Assembly (NCBI GenBank): GCA_032622095.1
Contig: CP136064.1
Span: 174,918,247-174,982,246 of the forward strand
Length of the DNA: 64,000 nt
Reading direction: 5' to 3'
Source: Siphonodentalium dalli
Taxonomy: Eukaryota > Mollusca > Scaphopoda > Gadilida > Siphonodentaliidae
A program made the translations under genes and the position numbers. Below, piece by piece: positions 1 through 11,459 of this stretch. Numbering within the stretch: position 1 is the stretch's first letter; each line of letters starts with the position of its first letter. The notes under the pieces were generated by a model. It searched no databases. It had not been told where the DNA came from and worked only from the letters and a program-made list of their open reading frames with translations.

Positions 1-231
1 TAGATCAGGGTGCGTTTTCAGTTCACCATCTTCCGATGGCTATATCAACTCCTGAGATACCTCAATATTTGTTTGTATTGCTACTTCTATAATATAGCGC
101 ATAATATCATTTGGGCCTGATTGATTGTTTATTTAACTCAATGTCACAATTAAGTGGCGAATACAGAGTATTAAATAATTAACATATATACAACTGTTGT
201 CTGGCTTGCCATCTTCATATGGCAGAGGTGC

Positions 232-890
232 ATATTTGTACTATCATCATCATCATCGTCATCATCATAATCATCTTCATCACCATCATCATCGTCATCA
301 TCATCATCACCATCACCATTATCATCATCAGCGTCACCATCATCATCATAATGATCATCATCATCATTATCATAATCATTATCATAATCGTCATCATAAT
401 CATTATCATCACCATCATCATCATCGTTGTCGTCTTCATCGTCGTCGTCTTCATCATCATCATCATCATCATCATCACCATCATCGTCTTCATCGTCGTC
501 GTCATAGTCGCCACAATCACCACCATCATCATCATTACCATCATCATAACATCATCGTCATAATCATCGCCATCATCATCGTTATCATGATAATCAAAAT
601 CTTCATCATCGTCGTCGCCGTCGTCATCATCATCGTCGTTATTGCCATCAGTGTCGTCGTCATCGTCGTCGTCATCGCTATCATCATCTCAAGCATATAT
701 ATATCATCATCATAATCATCGTCCCCACCATCATCATCATCACCATCATCGTGATTATCGCCATCAGACATCATCGCCATACTAATCATCTTCACCACCA
801 CTGTCATTTTCGTCATCATTATCAACATCATCATCGTCGGTTTCGTTATAATCATCGGCACCATCACCATCCTCCAGTTCCCGGGCCCAA
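232..890. repeat. Long imperfect (CAT/ATC/GTC)n microsatellite
   Basis: About 650 bases are built almost only of CAT, CAC, CGT and ATC triplets. Open frames across it encode poly-His, poly-Ile or poly-Met and are artefacts of the triplet composition. Substitutions (CGT for CAT, ATA for ATC) show an old, degenerating array. No gene is supported here, and the next 190 bases up to position 1080 show nothing recognisable. Confidence 0.95.
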
Positions 891-1080
891 AATATAGCGA
901 CATTTTCATCCACAGGTAAGCGAACAGAACCATCCAATAATGTCTTCGTTCAAGTTTCTATTTAAGTTTGAATTACCAAAGCATATTTCTCTTTCATTTT
1001 CATAAGTAATATAAGTTTTTTAGCGACGGTTTCTATTCCCCACAATTACAGTAAGGGTCCTCTAAGATCTAGCTTTTAAA

Positions 1081-1500
1081 TCAACTTGACAAAGTTTGAG
1101 CTATTGCCATGGGGTGGCGTCCTTCCATGCATCTGTGCATGCGTGCGTCCGTTAAGAATTGCGCCTTTAGCACACCCTACAGTCACATTTCTCGTCCGAC
1201 CATCACTTAACTCATATGGATCTTCGGGGTGACCTCTAGATGGCAGCCATCTGGGATTTTACTCTCTGCATGACTAAATCCTTTGGCACACCCTGCAGAC
1301 CATATCCCTTATCCGATCGACACCAAACTGCATTTGTGTCTTTTGGGTGACCACTAGATGGGACCTATCGAATTTCGTTGGAAAAACATGGCCGCCACCG
1401 GCCATCTTTGATTTTACTCATTTCATGACTAATCGTTCGGCAGCTCCTACATACCACATCTCTCATTCGATATAAATGGGAGCCATCATTTTTCCCCGAA
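1081..1500 (+). repeat. Degenerate dispersed repeat R1
   Basis: It begins with a sequence also found near 11460 (CTTGACAAAGTTTGAGCTATTGCCAT-like). It contains units of roughly 100-170 bases carrying GCACACCCTGCAG, a line resembling GGGTGACCTCTAGATGG and GGCCGCCAGCGGCCATCTT-like blocks. The same set recurs at 3400-3600, 11460-12060 and 20200-20560. No coding potential is seen. The superfamily is unknown to me. Confidence 0.75.
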
Positions 1501-1984
1501 ATTCGAAAATTTCCCCGAAAGCTGTTGCCTGGTTTTATGATTAGCAGGTCTTTGCTCTCTATTAGATTCTAATGTCCATATCGATGAGACTTTTTACCAT
1601 TGTTTCATTCCTTATTACAATCTTAGTTGTCGCACGCGCGTGGTCGAATTTGTGTTTCTGTTTTAAATATCCGCTTCCATGTGATCTCAACGATTTCAAT
1701 TTCATGCGGCTCAGTGTTTTGATACTCGCACGCAAATTGTTTGAGACCACTTCCAAATTGTTCACCCACTGATTTGTATATATTCTCACATTCGCAACCT
1801 GTTTCCTTTGCCATAATTATATTTGCTTAAACTGATGTTAACACTTATATGCAGATGGTCTTATATGTTATGCATTTATTTTAGATTACTGTATCGCACG
1901 TGTTGTGCCAGTATAAACTTTGAAGACCGTTTTAGAGCACACCTGTGGTTTTACAGTTATATAAAACTAGCAGGTTAGCCAGCC
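1501..1984. other. Unannotated stretch
   Basis: No gene, repeat or regulatory structure that I can support. Open frames on both strands near 1562-1814 overlap each other antisense and have no recognisable domain. Confidence 0.6.
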
Positions 1985-3120
1985 GGGCGGCAATCGTCAG
2001 AAACATGACAATTTTTAATTTTTTTAATTAATTTTTTTAATTAATTTTTTTTTTTTCAATGAGTTAATTGTGCCTTTTTAATTTTTTAATTAAAATGTTT
2101 TTCTTCAATGAGTTAATTCTGCCTTTTTAATCAAGAGAAATGATGGTACCCGTCCCTAAAAGGGGCATGAAAATCTCAAAAGTACAAAGAAGAGATAAGA
2201 ATCACATGTGACGCTCATGTCTGGATGCAGACGCTCAAGTGTGTATCCAGACATAAGAATCACACTTCACGTACGCTCTTTATCAATGACACTACGGATA
2301 CGAACGCTCGGCAATCGTCAGAAACATGACATTTTTTTATTTTTTAAATTAATTTTTCAATGAATTAATTCTGCCTTTTTTATTTGTTAAATTTTTTTAA
2401 TGAGTTAATTCTGCCTTTTTAATCAAGAAAAATGATGGTACCCGTCCCTAAAAGGGGTATGATTTACGGTACATCGGGCGGAAAAACTGACCCGATGGAA
2501 ATCTCCCCCGTTCCTAGGAACCCGTAAGTACGAAGACAGACATAAGAATCACGTGTGACGCTCATGTATGGATACAGACGCTGACGTGTGTATCCAGACA
2601 TAACAATCACACTACACGCATACGCTCTTTATCAATGACACCTTTTTAATTAATTTTTTAATTTAAATTTTTTTTTTTCAATGAGTTAATTCTGCCTTTT
2701 TAATTTAATTTTTTTTTTTCAATGAGTTAATTCTGCCTTTTTAATCAAGAGAAATGACACTGCGGATACGAACGCTCTTTAACTATCAACGCGATTAACC
2801 CCACCGTGCCAAGGACGGTGACTATTATTTTTTTAATCAGTCCCGTGATGGTACCCGTCCCTAAAAGATGTATGATTTACGGTACATCGTGCGTAAAAAC
2901 TGATGTAAATCTCCCCCGTTCCTAGGAACCCGTAAGTACGAAGACAGGCATAAGAATCACGGGTGACGCTAATATCTGGATACAGACGCTCGCGTATCTA
3001 TCCAGACATAAGAATCACACTACACGCATACGCTCTTTATCAATGACACTGCGGATACGAACGCTCTTTAACTATCAACGCGATTAAACCCGCAGTGCCA
3101 AGGACGGTGATTTTGGTAAA
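1985..3120. repeat. Tandem array, about three units of 320-410 bp
   Basis: Blocks recur in the same order: GGCAATCGTCAGAAACATGACA (near 1989 and 2310), T-rich runs ending CAATGAGTTAATTCTGCC, a GATGGTACCCGTCCCTAAAA block, CCAGACATAAGAATCACAC, and ACGCTCTTTATCAATGACA (near 2273, 2623 and 3029). Later units differ by internal deletions in the T-rich part. It looks like a minisatellite or a tandemly repeated transposon subterminal region. Confidence 0.8.
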
Positions 3121-3242
3121 TGGGAGTGGAGAAGGAGTGATCGGAGCTTCTCGAGAACGTCGCGACGACGCGTCCCGTGTGCTTTTACCCTCAGATAGGA
3201 AGTTTGGTATCAGTCGGTGCAGCCGTTTTCGATTCTATAAAG

Positions 3243-3278
<36 letters not shown>

Positions 3279-3304
3279 CACACCCTCCCTCATACACACA
3301 CACC

Positions 3305-3347
<43 letters not shown>

Positions 3348-3350
3348 CGT
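3243..3350. repeat. (CA)n microsatellite with (TA)n end
   Basis: Interrupted CA dinucleotide run followed by a short TA run. The frames crossing it are Thr-His or Val-Cys repeats and are not genes. Confidence 0.95.
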
Positions 3351-3399
3351 AGTTCTCAAAATATATAGTAGATAAATTTGTATTATTATTATCATAAAA

Positions 3400-3600
3400 A
3401 CATGGCCGCCAGCAGCCATCTTAGATTTAAAATTTGATTCCATCGGCACACCCTGCAGCCGGCCTGCATTTAATGGAGAATTGTTTTTGAACATTTACAT
3501 CTAGATGGGAGCTATCGAATTTGAACGATTTTCTATGAAAAAGATGGCCACCGGCAGCCATCTTGGTCTTACTATTTACATTTCTACCAAATAGACTAAA
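3400..3600 (+). repeat. Partial copy of dispersed repeat R1
   Basis: Carries ATGGCCGCCAGCAGCCATCTT, GGCACACCCTGCAG and TAGATGGGAGCTATCGAATTT blocks in the same order as R1 elsewhere in the window. The following 370 bases (3601-3970) hold nothing I can identify. Confidence 0.65.
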
Positions 3601-3975
3601 ATACCAAGGGTTGGAAAGTTTACTTTGTTAAAGTATATGGCGGAATATTTTAATTAACAAAATGTCGATGACACGAATAACAATCAGTCGGATCGGGTGT
3701 CGTGATAGGAATTCGGGTTTGCCGGAGCAGTTTTTTTGTCACAAATATGGGCATTCTTATCAAAGCTTTTGTGATAGGTACAACCAAAAGCACTAGTTGT
3801 GGTAACCATGATCAATTTCTCAGCTTTCTAATTCCAATCTCTGGAATATATGGTGAAACGCCTTGTCTGCAATATTGAAAATGGTGCACTTTCTTGGAAC
3901 ATGCGATACAGTAATTGGACTGTGCGTAAATACAGATCAATTACCTGTCTCGATTTCTTTTGTTGTGGTCGGTGA

Positions 3976-3978
3976 TTG

Positions 3979-4029
<51 letters not shown>

Positions 4030-4030
4030 C
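3976..4030. repeat. (GTT)n microsatellite
   Basis: Nearly pure GTT run flanked on both sides by GTCGGTGATTGTGTTGTTGT, so the run has expanded inside a short duplicated context. The poly-Val frame is an artefact. Confidence 0.95.
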
Positions 4031-4500
4031 GGTGATTGTGTTGTTGTCGTCGTTTTTGTCGTGATTTGTTGCGTTGTCGTTCTTACTCCGAGACGCGGAT
4101 CGTTTGGATCATCTCCATCTCCACTATCTACAGAAAAAAGCGGATTAAAACATCATGTATTGTTGAAAATACAAATAATTTACGTTATAGGACCGATCCA
4201 TGTGTATTTCGATGCATAAATTATATTTTCTATATAGTTACTATATATGTTCTGAAATATAAATATGCTTTTACATGGACGTGACCGCTTTTAACCGGTC
4301 CAGACAGGGACCGGAATGGGCTGGATCTGATCGGACTGGACGGCCCAGGATGGTCCGGTCCACTACGGTCCATGGCGCATCACTACAAATGAGTAAACAA
4401 TAACGGGTTGCACATCGAGTGCTGGCATACCCCCACGATGCCAAACTAAAACAAGCTAAATATAAAATAAACAAAGGATAGATAACTTCAAAAGAAACAC
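4031..4500. other. Unannotated stretch with GGTCCGG-rich patch
   Basis: Positions 4290-4375 hold a degenerate cluster of GGTCCGG/CCGGACC words (ACCGGTCCAGACAGGGACCG and similar). Nothing else is recognisable. Confidence 0.5.
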
Positions 4501-4985
4501 CACCAGCACTTCATTGAAGACATTGTGATGGTGAACATCCATATCAAATGTTATTGAGATCCTGTAACCCACGACTGTGATACTCATGCGGACCGACAAA
4601 ATACAATTATTTCTAGGAACATAAAGAAGGATATATCACTAGAACAGAAAATGGCGAACCTCCATACCAAATTCCATTCAGATCCGATAACCAATGAGTA
4701 AGGTACTCAACGGACAAAACATTATTTCCTGATAAACAAAGAAGGATAACTCTAAAACGGAAAATGCAAAATACCAGACATTTGAAAGCACTACCGATGG
4801 CGAACCCACAGACGAACAGAAAACCTCTATTTCCAGATGAACAAAGAAGGATAGCGCTATAAATAAAATGCTAACAATGTCATTGGACACTCGGGGCTGA
4901 ACATCCGTACAAAATTTCATTCAGATCCGGCCACCCATGGCTGAGATATATGCACGACGGACAGACAGACGAACACAGAAATCCA
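4501..4985. repeat. Degenerate tandem repeat, unit about 110 bp
   Basis: The word AAAGAAGGAT followed by an ACTCTAAAACGGAAAATG-like line recurs near 4623, 4738 and 4844, each time with an intervening CCATAACAAATTCCATTCAGATCCG-like phrase. Divergence between units is high, so the array is old. The next 300 bases up to the family-A element show no feature. Confidence 0.65.
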
Positions 4986-5289
4986 GTATACCATATTATC
5001 CCTCGGCATTGAAATTCCCAACTAGTTGTCATTTACGTGCAACATCTTCTCGTGCTAGTGATATTGAGCTATATATTATATCCCAATAACTACTCAATAC
5101 ACTTGTTTGACGGTTGAAAAGCTTATTTGAATATCTCATTTCTCACCACACTGCTTCGAGGCCAGATTGATCAAAGTCTGCTATGTGTTTGTATGTTAGC
5201 TCCCTTTTGACATACATAACAATACCACCTCATTTGTTAGCGACTCTAGATCTGTCACGAATGGGAGGCGAATGGAACACTGGGATATG

Positions 5290-7933
5290 CAGGGGGGGGA
5301 GTCGGAAAAAAATTACAGGATACAAGGACCGGGTGGGTGGGTGTCCCCGAGCCCGGAATGCAGATTTTTTTCTGATGTCATGCAATTTTTTTCCAAAATC
5401 ATTTCTAAGACAAATTACAGCTTCAAAATGAATTGAAACGATCAGATTCATATAGTAGTGCATGCTATAGCCTTATACAAGTGAGGGGGGGGGCTCTATA
5501 TTTTAATTTTTTGTCCACAAATTCTCCCTTTAACAGTTGAAAACATGGGGTGGGTCCGGTTTTAGTCGAGGAAAAAAATTACAATGAAAAAAAAAGCCAT
5601 TTTCATCTTTTCTCATAGTTTATCGTGGTTTTTTAACTTATTATACACAGATGATACCTGCGTGTTTTGAGTGACATGAATACCGGAAGTATCTCATGAG
5701 TGGTCACAGTGAGATGTAACCTATAATACTGTATACAACATAAATAATGTAACATCAATACAACACAATACATAAAATTTCATAAATAGTAACTAACATA
5801 GAAATTCATATTGCTCAAAAGTTCTTGGTTCCCTCATTCCTTGAAATCCCACTGGAAACCATTTAGATTGATTTGTTGTCAAAAAGCCGAAAAACCGTTG
5901 GCCTCATTTGTTTATATTAATGATAACAGTCAATATATTGCATAAACAATAAATACAGTGACCACGTGGTCGATGTACATGGTCGATGTCGATACATGAC
6001 TACAGTGACTTAAGTCACATAATAACGTGTTGTTCACTGATTGGAGCATTAAAAGGCTCCAGATTCAATCTCAGAGCATCTAATTAAAAATGTTTTCGAA
6101 GGGAGGCCCTTCGGCATCTCCTGCTGGGATACTACTCGCCTCCACATTTTGTAGGAGAGCTACTCGCCACTCGCCTAGAATGATTTTCAGGGGAACTCCT
6201 CATTGCTCACTAGTGATTTCACCACATGGAGAGGACTGGAACTGTGTTTATTTATATAGGAGATATAGCACCGTAGCAGTGTTATATTTATTGCCTCTGA
6301 AACATGCCGAGCCGAGCTGGCCCTTAGAACATGCTTGGGACTATACAACACACCAGGTGCCTATTTTTAGAAGCAAATTTAATATTTGAGACAGTGCAAT
6401 TTTTTTGGACTGGGTGGGATTTGAACCCCGGCCCATGACGGCGAGCACGCCTTGCGACTCAAAGTCTCCTATATATATACTATAGAGACCTTAAAATGTG
6501 CATATACGTGTAGTGTCCTAAGTGCGATGTCAGAATACAGCGGCCATTTGATCTTCCTTTTTTGAGGTTGCTTCGGTGGTCATGTGTAGAGTCCGAAGCC
6601 GCCATCGCCATATTGGCTACAAGCCGCCGCCAGCCATATTATCTCCAACGAATTGTAAAATGGCTGAGCCATGGCATGGACTTATATGTTAAGGACAACT
6701 GTACTGCGAATCACAAATAACTAAACCGCATTGCCTAATATTGGCATTCTCGTATGGGCACGGCATGGTTGTTACACTTTCAGAACACCCGGGGCCTCTC
6801 GTTGTGGAATAGACTATTCCAATGCATGCTTCCATATAACGGAGTGGGAGCATCCATTCAGCATTGAAAGGGTTTAAAGTATAAATCGTTTATTTCGACA
6901 CGACTCAGTATCAGACATGCTGACATTTGTCAATATATGCACATAACCCGTCTACAGAAGAGAATAGAAAATAGTTTGAAATATTATATATCAATACTAA
7001 TGGATTCAGCATCAAATGATGAATACATATATCGCAAGATGCCAGTGATGATATAGCCGTCTGAAGTCGACAGAAGTTCCAATGTAACTTATACCGATTA
7101 TATAGATGGGAAACTACATATAATTAGCAATCCCTGCCAGTCCTTTGCTGGCTCCTTCGTGTATATTGCCATAATGGAAAAGCCCAACACCAAAAGACTT
7201 CTATGGGTTCACAACAAACGCCAAAACAAGCGGGTGTCTATAACCGGGGATTAGGACAATTTCCGAAACGAAATACGCTGAATGATAACGTCTCAGACGG
7301 CTTTGCCGCCATATTTCGTCAGCCACGAACCGGCTTAGCTAGATAACCAGCCACGAAAATTGGTTGAGCCAGCCGTGAAAACTAGTTGGACTTTGAGTCG
7401 CAAGGCGCGCTCGCCATCATGGGCCAGGGTTCTAATCCCACCCAATCAAGTAGATGTGCAATCCAAACAAAAATTGCACTGTCTCAAAAATCAAATTTGT
7501 GTTTATTTACTCAAATTGATGGTGTTTTTACCTTACACATGCACATATTTTAACCTATTGCTAAAAAGGGACACAACTATCCTGTTAAAATGGGTATTTT
7601 ACCTTTATAACCATAAATATTTGGGTTTTTAAAGGTTTTGTCACTAGTTTTGTAGGCATATTTTTCAGACATGTGCTTTGTTTGTTTATTTTTTGTGGGT
7701 GTACTTGATCAGCGTTCTCTCAGTTCCGGTGCAGACACAATGAGAGACCCTTACTAGTACCCGACCAACAACACATTATTTAGTAGAATTTACAAGATTT
7801 TCATCAATTTTGGGGGTGGGTGTCCCAGACCCGGGTGGAAAAAAACTTACGGTCCCGGGTGGGTGTCCCAGACCTGGTTGGAAAAAACTTACGCTCCGGT
7901 GTGGTGGGTCCCCAAAACTGAACCCCCCCCCTG
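5290..7933 (+). mobile_element. Non-autonomous TIR element, family A, copy 1
   Basis: It starts CAGGGGGGGG and ends CCCCCCCTG, and the 7 bases GGATATG stand directly outside both ends (5283-5289 and 7934-7940), a perfect target-site duplication. Most of its body matches, in inverted orientation, the element at 59411-61040. Shared stretches include the TTACAGGATACAAGG subterminal line, the GTGCATGCTATAGCC block and the GGAGCATTAAAAGGCTCC block. It has no transposase. It is longer than the other copy because a 1.24-kb sequence is inserted at 6258-7498. The CAGGGG terminus recalls hAT-type ends, but a 7-bp duplication does not fit hAT's usual 8, so the superfamily stays open. Confidence 0.8.
6258..7498. 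mobile_element. Nested insertion with inverted tRNA-like ends
   Basis: Absent from the corresponding place in the family-A copy at 59.4-61.0 kb and flanked by TGTGTTTATTTA on both sides, which looks like a target-site duplication of about 12 bp. Near its ends the same sequence occurs in inverted orientation (6373-6470 and 7380-7495). This contains GTCGCAAGGCGCGCTCGCC and GGGTTCTAATCCCACCC, and the second resembles an RNA polymerase III B box (GGTTCNANNCC). The arms may therefore be tRNA-derived SINE copies head to head, or the TIRs of a foldback element. The central 900 bases are not recognisable. Confidence 0.55.
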
Positions 7934-8021
7934 GGATATGTAGTAAATAAGAAGTTACCTTGACGCTTAACAGACATTCGGTAATTATGACAGATGTAAA
8001 AGTAGGGAGCTTATAACATCT

Positions 8022-11000
8022 ATGAACAGGGTTGGAATGTGCGTCAGTTACAACGAGATAATGCGATGTCGCAAGAAACTCGCCCAATATGCAATTGCTT
8101 CATGCGAAAACAATGACACTCCACTGCCAAGTCACTTTACAACAAGTGACTTCACCATCAGTGCGCTTGATAATTTTGATCATGAGGATAGATCAAGTTT
8201 ATCTGGGAAGTCAAGCAATCACGATACTGTGCTTACCATGTTTCAACCGAAACCGGTGAAATTAAATTCAAAAGGCACGATTTCAGAAATGAACCTGCAA
8301 CCAATAAGCACTCATGTAAATAATCAGTTGCCTTGTCAGATGATTTCAGAGTATCAGCACCCAAAGACTAAACCAGACCTTCCAGATAACTTCAAAGTCG
8401 ACAGGTGTCTACTAAATATGAAGGACACAACGATAGCTGAGAAAGAGATAGAATTCATTGTCAGTTTGATTAGAAATGGACCAGGTGATGGACGCTTTCA
8501 TGGACCATCTTGGGCCGGTTGTCGTGCGCTGGTTTCCAACGCCAGGATCCCACTGATGCATGTTGGATTTCTGCCATATATCCCACATCCTGTAACATCG
8601 GCTGCAACCGTTTACACAGCATTGAATAACTTGCAGATAATGGGAAAGCAATTTCCACAGAGTGCCATGCCGGTATTCTGTGATGAAGACGTTTTCCGGA
8701 CTGTTGTGGAGATAACAATGAACAGCCCAGATCGCTTTAAGGGTATAGTGCCTATGTTAGGTAGTTTTCATATGGCCAAGGTTGTTCAGCGATGCATCGG
8801 GAAATATCTTTCAGGAAGTGGCGCGGAAGAGGCCCTGGTGGAATGCGGGATATTCGGTGAAAAAACAGTAGCATCGGTGATGAGTGGTGGCCATTACGTC
8901 CGTTCCATGCGCGGCCTTATGATGATAGCAGATGCTATTGAAGCCATGAAGTGGGATGCATTCGGCGAAGGGAAAGCTCAAAATAATGTTGAGATGGCTC
9001 ATGACATTCCACTACTTGAACAGTCATTTCAAGATAAAGATAACAGGACAGCAAAAGTTCTCATGTCAAAGCTGGTTAAGACATCAGAACAGTATCGTAA
9101 GGAATTTGATGACTTTTCGATAGAATGCGCCGCGACATCGCAAATGTGTGAATATTGGGAGAACTTCCTCAGAATGGTGTCTAATCTTAAACGGTTGGTC
9201 GCTGCCGACAGAGAAGGTGATTGGTTGAGACATTTGCAATCTGTTCAAGATTTGCTCCCTTTGTTCAAGGCAATGGACAGTATTAACTACCTACGATATG
9301 CTTCATGGTATCTGGAGCGAATGAGGATGTTACCAACGTCAAATCCCGACATATACAAAAAATTTTGTAAGGGACATTTTGTTGTTAAAGAAAATTCAGG
9401 GTTGTTTAATGGTGTTGCGCCCGACATGAAGCTTGAACAGACCATACAGCGTTCCCAGAAAAGCACGAACGGGATTATAGGACAAACAAGACAAGTCCAA
9501 TACATTGCGGAATGGGAACTTATTTACCACGAGGTATTGGCAATCAGCAATACATTTCGAAAGCTGACAAAGGCAGAGCTGGGATCCAGAGAGACTGTTT
9601 TGCACCATGAACTCGCTGGTGGAGTGTCTAACTTGTTGAATAAATCAGTTAAGAAGCTGTATGATGCTATGTGCCAAAAAGAGAATCCATACAGCCTAGT
9701 ATCGAATGCTAATCTACATAATTTTATTACAGCCCAACTAGTTCCTGCTGATGACGCAGCTCAACTCCTATCTGTGTACACGATAGGAGAAACTGAATAC
9801 TCCAAATTCAGAACAGAAAGGTTCGTGCAACGGAAAAAGAAGCTAACAGACACAATTCATCGCACAAACCTGCCGACAATAGAATACGCACTTCGACCGA
9901 GGGTTAAATCGCCACAAACCCACATCAAAATATCACCTAAAGAACTCAGTGTTGCACATAGAATAATCGAAATGGCAATGAAGCGTGGTCTCCAATACCA
10001 AGATATATTTAAATATGATTTAATTAGTTCATCCACATTATTTGATGGCGACTTTACAAAGAAACCAAACAAAAGTACTTTGGTGACGGAATTGGAGAAA
10101 GAGCTAAATGCAACAGACTACATATTCTCAAAAGAGTCTACTTTGCCAACTGGAATAGTGGTGGACTTTATGTCAACAATTAGACGATTACCAGCAAAAC
10201 TTATGTCAACATTTGGAGACTTGTTCACCTCAATCTTGAAAACTACACAAGAAACTTGCAGGTCGGATCAAATTGACTTTGTCTTCGACAGCTACCTAGA
10301 TTCATCGGTGAAGAATGGTGAACGAGAACGCCGATCCACACACGAGCCACTTGAATTCACGGGTATTGAATCTGACACACCAGTTCCTAGACAACAGCTT
10401 GAGAGGTTTTGGGCATCTAACAACAACAAGAAAGCGCTTCAAAAGGCAGCAAAGCGTCATCTTATCACGAACGTCTTATCGAACAAAACAGCTGTGATTT
10501 TTAGTGGTCATATTGAGGAATCGAAGCTTGTGGAGGCAGTGGAAGTAATGGCAGACACTGTGCAGACTGTTCCTGTTCTGACTAGTGGAGCAGAAGAAGC
10601 CGATGCCCGAGTGGTTCCACATATCATGCATGCAGTGAAAAAAGGACTGAAGCGCATCGTAGTCCTGGCAAATGATACTGATGTTGTTGCAATTTTATTG
10701 TACTATATAAATGTTTTCTTCAATTCTGGTTTGGAGGAACTCTGGATTCGTTATGGTGGCAGTGCTGAAAAGGACAGGTTCATTCCACTTCACACCTTGG
10801 GGATGAAACTAGGAATTGAGACATGCTCAGTAATAATTAAAGTCCATATACTTACTGGAAGCGACATCACAAGTAAAATAGGAACCAAACCATCTGCTCT
10901 CAAAAATGATCCTGCAATGTTCCTTACCAGTTTCGCAGACGAATGCAGACCAAGTGAGCATTCCACTCAACAGGCAGAGCATTTTCTTACTAAAGTGCTG

Positions 11001-11378
11001 AAGGGTGTAAATGGTATTCGGACATTTGATGGATTGAGGTGTCACCTGTATACTAAAAATGCAAAACCATTAGAGGCGTTACCACCCACTTCTTATTCTC
11101 TACATGGACATATTTTGAGGTCGTTCTATGCTATTAGGCAACTAACTACTCTGCTGGACCCTGTAGGTGATACTGACCCACAACCTGAAGACTTTGGGTG
11201 GCAATCCGTTGATGGACTCCTTCTTCCACAAAAATTTGAACACAAACTACCAACAGATCTGACTGTGAAATGTGCATGCAAGGTTGTCTGTACACGTCGA
11301 TGCTCATGCCGCAGACACAACGTCAACTGTACGAACTTCTGTGGTTGTTCTGCAACAGTTGCTTGTTCGAATATATGA
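8022..11378 (+). CDS. Transposon-type protein with XPG/PIN-like nuclease block
   Basis: A single open frame of 1118 codons without stop or frameshift, the longest in the window. Around residue 246 lies LGSFHMAKVVQRCIGKYL with a following SGSG, a conserved block of a protein family repeated many times in aquatic animal genomes. From about residue 857 come E-E-A-D-A-R, then V-L-A-N-D-T-D-V near 881 and L-T-G-S-D-I-T-S-K-I-G-T-K near 942. This acidic pattern and spacing suit an XPG/FEN/PIN-like metal-dependent nuclease. The last 40 residues are a Cys cluster (C-x-C-x3-C-x3-C-x-C, then C-x3-C-x-C), possibly zinc-binding. I infer a transposase or transposon-encoded nuclease, possibly Academ- or KDZ-like; the superfamily is not settled. 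An in-frame stop at 7968 and a coding-looking stretch just upstream in another frame suggest the N-terminus is lost, and a family-A element ends only 88 bases before the ATG. Confidence 0.75.
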   Translation: MNRVGMCVSYNEIMRCRKKLAQYAIASCENNDTPLPSHFTTSDFTISALDNFDHEDRSSLSGKSSNHDTVLTMFQPKPVKLNSKGTISEMNLQPISTHVNNQLPCQMISEYQHPKTKPDLPDNFKVDRCLLNMKDTTIAEKEIEFIVSLIRNGPGDGRFHGPSWAGCRALVSNARIPLMHVGFLPYIPHPVTSAATVYTALNNLQIMGKQFPQSAMPVFCDEDVFRTVVEITMNSPDRFKGIVPMLGSFHMAKVVQRCIGKYLSGSGAEEALVECGIFGEKTVASVMSGGHYVRSMRGLMMIADAIEAMKWDAFGEGKAQNNVEMAHDIPLLEQSFQDKDNRTAKVLMSKLVKTSEQYRKEFDDFSIECAATSQMCEYWENFLRMVSNLKRLVAADREGDWLRHLQSVQDLLPLFKAMDSINYLRYASWYLERMRMLPTSNPDIYKKFCKGHFVVKENSGLFNGVAPDMKLEQTIQRSQKSTNGIIGQTRQVQYIAEWELIYHEVLAISNTFRKLTKAELGSRETVLHHELAGGVSNLLNKSVKKLYDAMCQKENPYSLVSNANLHNFITAQLVPADDAAQLLSVYTIGETEYSKFRTERFVQRKKKLTDTIHRTNLPTIEYALRPRVKSPQTHIKISPKELSVAHRIIEMAMKRGLQYQDIFKYDLISSSTLFDGDFTKKPNKSTLVTELEKELNATDYIFSKESTLPTGIVVDFMSTIRRLPAKLMSTFGDLFTSILKTTQETCRSDQIDFVFDSYLDSSVKNGERERRSTHEPLEFTGIESDTPVPRQQLERFWASNNNKKALQKAAKRHLITNVLSNKTAVIFSGHIEESKLVEAVEVMADTVQTVPVLTSGAEEADARVVPHIMHAVKKGLKRIVVLANDTDVVAILLYYINVFFNSGLEELWIRYGGSAEKDRFIPLHTLGMKLGIETCSVIIKVHILTGSDITSKIGTKPSALKNDPAMFLTSFADECRPSEHSTQQAEHFLTKVLKGVNGIRTFDGLRCHLYTKNAKPLEALPPTSYSLHGHILRSFYAIRQLTTLLDPVGDTDPQPEDFGWQSVDGLLLPQKFEHKLPTDLTVKCACKVVCTRRCSCRRHNVNCTNFCGCSATVACSNI

Positions 11379-11459
11379 GTAATATGTGGTAATATGATAA
11401 TGTGGAGTCGATGTTATGTCGCAATTGCTAGCATATCCGTAGAAACTTACTGCCATATT

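Noticed and set aside
197..933. Long frames encoding poly-His, poly-Ile and poly-Met
   Set aside because: They come from a CAT/ATC triplet microsatellite and occur in several frames on both strands.
3095..3494. Frames with Thr-His and Val-Cys repeats
   Set aside because: They cross a (CA)n microsatellite.
6090..6389. 99-codon frame in the family-A element
   Set aside because: The other copy of the element does not keep this frame; it has deletions and a GC-rich replacement in the same stretch.
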